DNA from: Bacilli bacterium
GTDB lineage: Bacteria; Bacillota_I; Bacilli_A; RF39; UBA660
NCBI GenBank assembly: GCA_016296185.1
Contig: JAEDJT010000003.1
Coordinates: 1-64,000, forward strand
Direction of reading: 5' to 3'
DNA: 64,000 nt
In this document: positions 63,337 through 64,000 of the stretch, in pieces
How positions within the stretch are numbered: the first letter of the stretch is position 1
Layout of the letters: every line of letters starts with the position of its first letter
Program-made: the position numbers and the translations under genes
Notes under the pieces: model-generated
Seen by the model: the letters and a program-made list of their open reading frames with translations, nothing else
Databases searched by the model: none
What the model was told of the DNA's origin: nothing

Positions 63337-64000
63337 CAGTTAATTTTTTTGTTATACCTTCGTCCTTAAATTCTTCTAATTGTTCTTCATTTAAATCTTT
63401 ATTATTATGTGTTTTACTTACGTACATTTCATAAATATTCTTTATTGATTCATATAAGAAAGATTGGTTATTTTTTAATATATTTATTATTTGATCTTTT
63501 GTTAATACTTCATATGTTTCTATATGTTTTTTTGTTATTTCTTCACTAAATAATGAATATAGATATTTAGATATTTCATAATCATTTTCTGCTATTTCTA
63601 ATATAAGTTTTATAGCATTATCATTATCATATTTGCTTATATTTATGATAAAACCTAATACTTCTGTTATTATTCCTTCATCAAATGATAAAGTCATTAC
63701 TTTATGTTGATATGATCTTTGTGATTTCATATTTTTCATTATATCTGTTAATGTTATTTCTTTATCATATGTTTCTTTATCAACACTATGAAGACCAGTC
63801 ATATTTAGTATTTTTTGATGTTCTTCTTCTGATAATGATTTCATCATTAATACTTTAGCTAAACCTGATGTTTCATTATAGTAATAAGTTGCTTCTAACA
63901 TTCTACAAAATAAATCAGGATTTGCACTTATTTCAGTTATTAAATCTAAGCCATCTTCTAATACACATATATCATGAAATGTTTCTATTTCAGTCGGCTT
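63329..64000 (-). CDS. hypothetical helical protein, 5' end beyond the window
   Basis: The frame is open from the window edge to the stop at 63329 (223 residues visible). A Met at 63901 is internal, since the upstream codons continue as coding sequence (EIETFHDICVLEDGLDLIT). The visible part is helical and acidic, with no membrane segment or catalytic motif; segments SLSEEEHQKILNMTGL and YLYSLFSEEITKKHIETYEVL look like repeated helices. I do not recognise it. It precedes the ComEC-like gene by 16 bases. Confidence 0.6.
   Translation of the reverse strand, partial: KPTEIETFHDICVLEDGLDLITEISANPDLFCRMLEATYYYNETSGLAKVLMMKSLSEEEHQKILNMTGLHSVDKETYDKEITLTDIMKNMKSQRSYQHKVMTLSFDEGIITEVLGFIINISKYDNDNAIKLILEIAENDYEISKYLYSLFSEEITKKHIETYEVLTKDQIINILKNNQSFLYESIKNIYEMYVSKTHNNKDLNEEQLEEFKDEGITKKLTVI

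Overview
This window comes from the chromosome of an AT-rich Gram-positive-type bacterium, most likely an uncultured, gut-type member of the Bacillota (class Bacilli or a close relative). Coding rows are mostly A+T, ribosome binding sites are GGTGA/AGGAGG types, and TGA is used as a stop (for example at 6172-6174 and 23893-23895) while Trp is TGG, so the Mollicutes code 4 does not apply. MurE carries the DNPR motif expected of meso-diaminopimelate peptidoglycan, and a lipoteichoic-acid-synthase-type protein and a SipW-type signal peptidase fit a monoderm envelope. No rRNA, CRISPR array, phage or insertion sequence was seen. The gene at each window edge is cut.

Layout: 1-7.7 kb is mostly plus-strand housekeeping and membrane genes (PrsW-like protease, lipase, membrane thioredoxin-like protein, folD, ABC-F, YitT, MazG-like, SpoT-like HD, PAP2). 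7.7-17.1 kb is a minus-strand block: an ABC-2 exporter operon, GNAT, an orphan 2,4-diaminopentanoate-dehydrogenase-like enzyme, a ClpA/ClpB-like single AAA+ module, a PH-like protein, a divergent amidoligase-fold protein, tRNA-Asn, a LemA-like protein and an RluA synthase. 17.2-21.5 kb holds an Asp-tailed unknown, a small membrane protein and a FIST-aldehyde dehydrogenase operon.

The most striking part is 21.57-22.63 kb. About 1.06 kb of non-coding, comparatively GC-rich minus-strand DNA lies between a canonical promoter (TTGACT-17-TATACT) and an intrinsic terminator. It is packed with perfect hairpins, some with GNRA loops, and with repeated sequence motifs: a candidate large ornate non-coding RNA. 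Divergent from it are three tandem diverged HExxH metallopeptidases (22.7-26.1 kb).

26-34 kb carries dusB, tspO, an AqpZ-type aquaporin, a CCA-adding-enzyme-like protein with altered active-site motifs, DUF2207, a two-gene ABC system and tRNA-Gly. 34.5-45.5 kb is envelope and signalling: murE, an AsnB amidotransferase, an LtaS-like protein, tex, a YihY protein and a sensor with a degenerate GGDEF domain. 45.6-54.2 kb has a second amidoligase-fold gene, the pcrA-nucleotidyltransferase-ligA operon, and an acidic coiled-coil protein with a small helical partner. 54.3-64 kb has an NMT1/SsuABC-type importer, a SipW-type peptidase with two candidate surface proteins, a GtrB-like glycosyltransferase, two Tim44-like zinc-ribbon proteins, and a ComEC-like hydrolase with DUF3006.

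Two regulatory habits recur. Most protein genes have an extended -10 (TGnTATAAT) close to the start codon with little or no -35, while tRNA-Asn, the candidate ncRNA and a few operons have recognisable -35 boxes. Many intrinsic terminators are built into the last codons or stop codons, and convergent genes share them.
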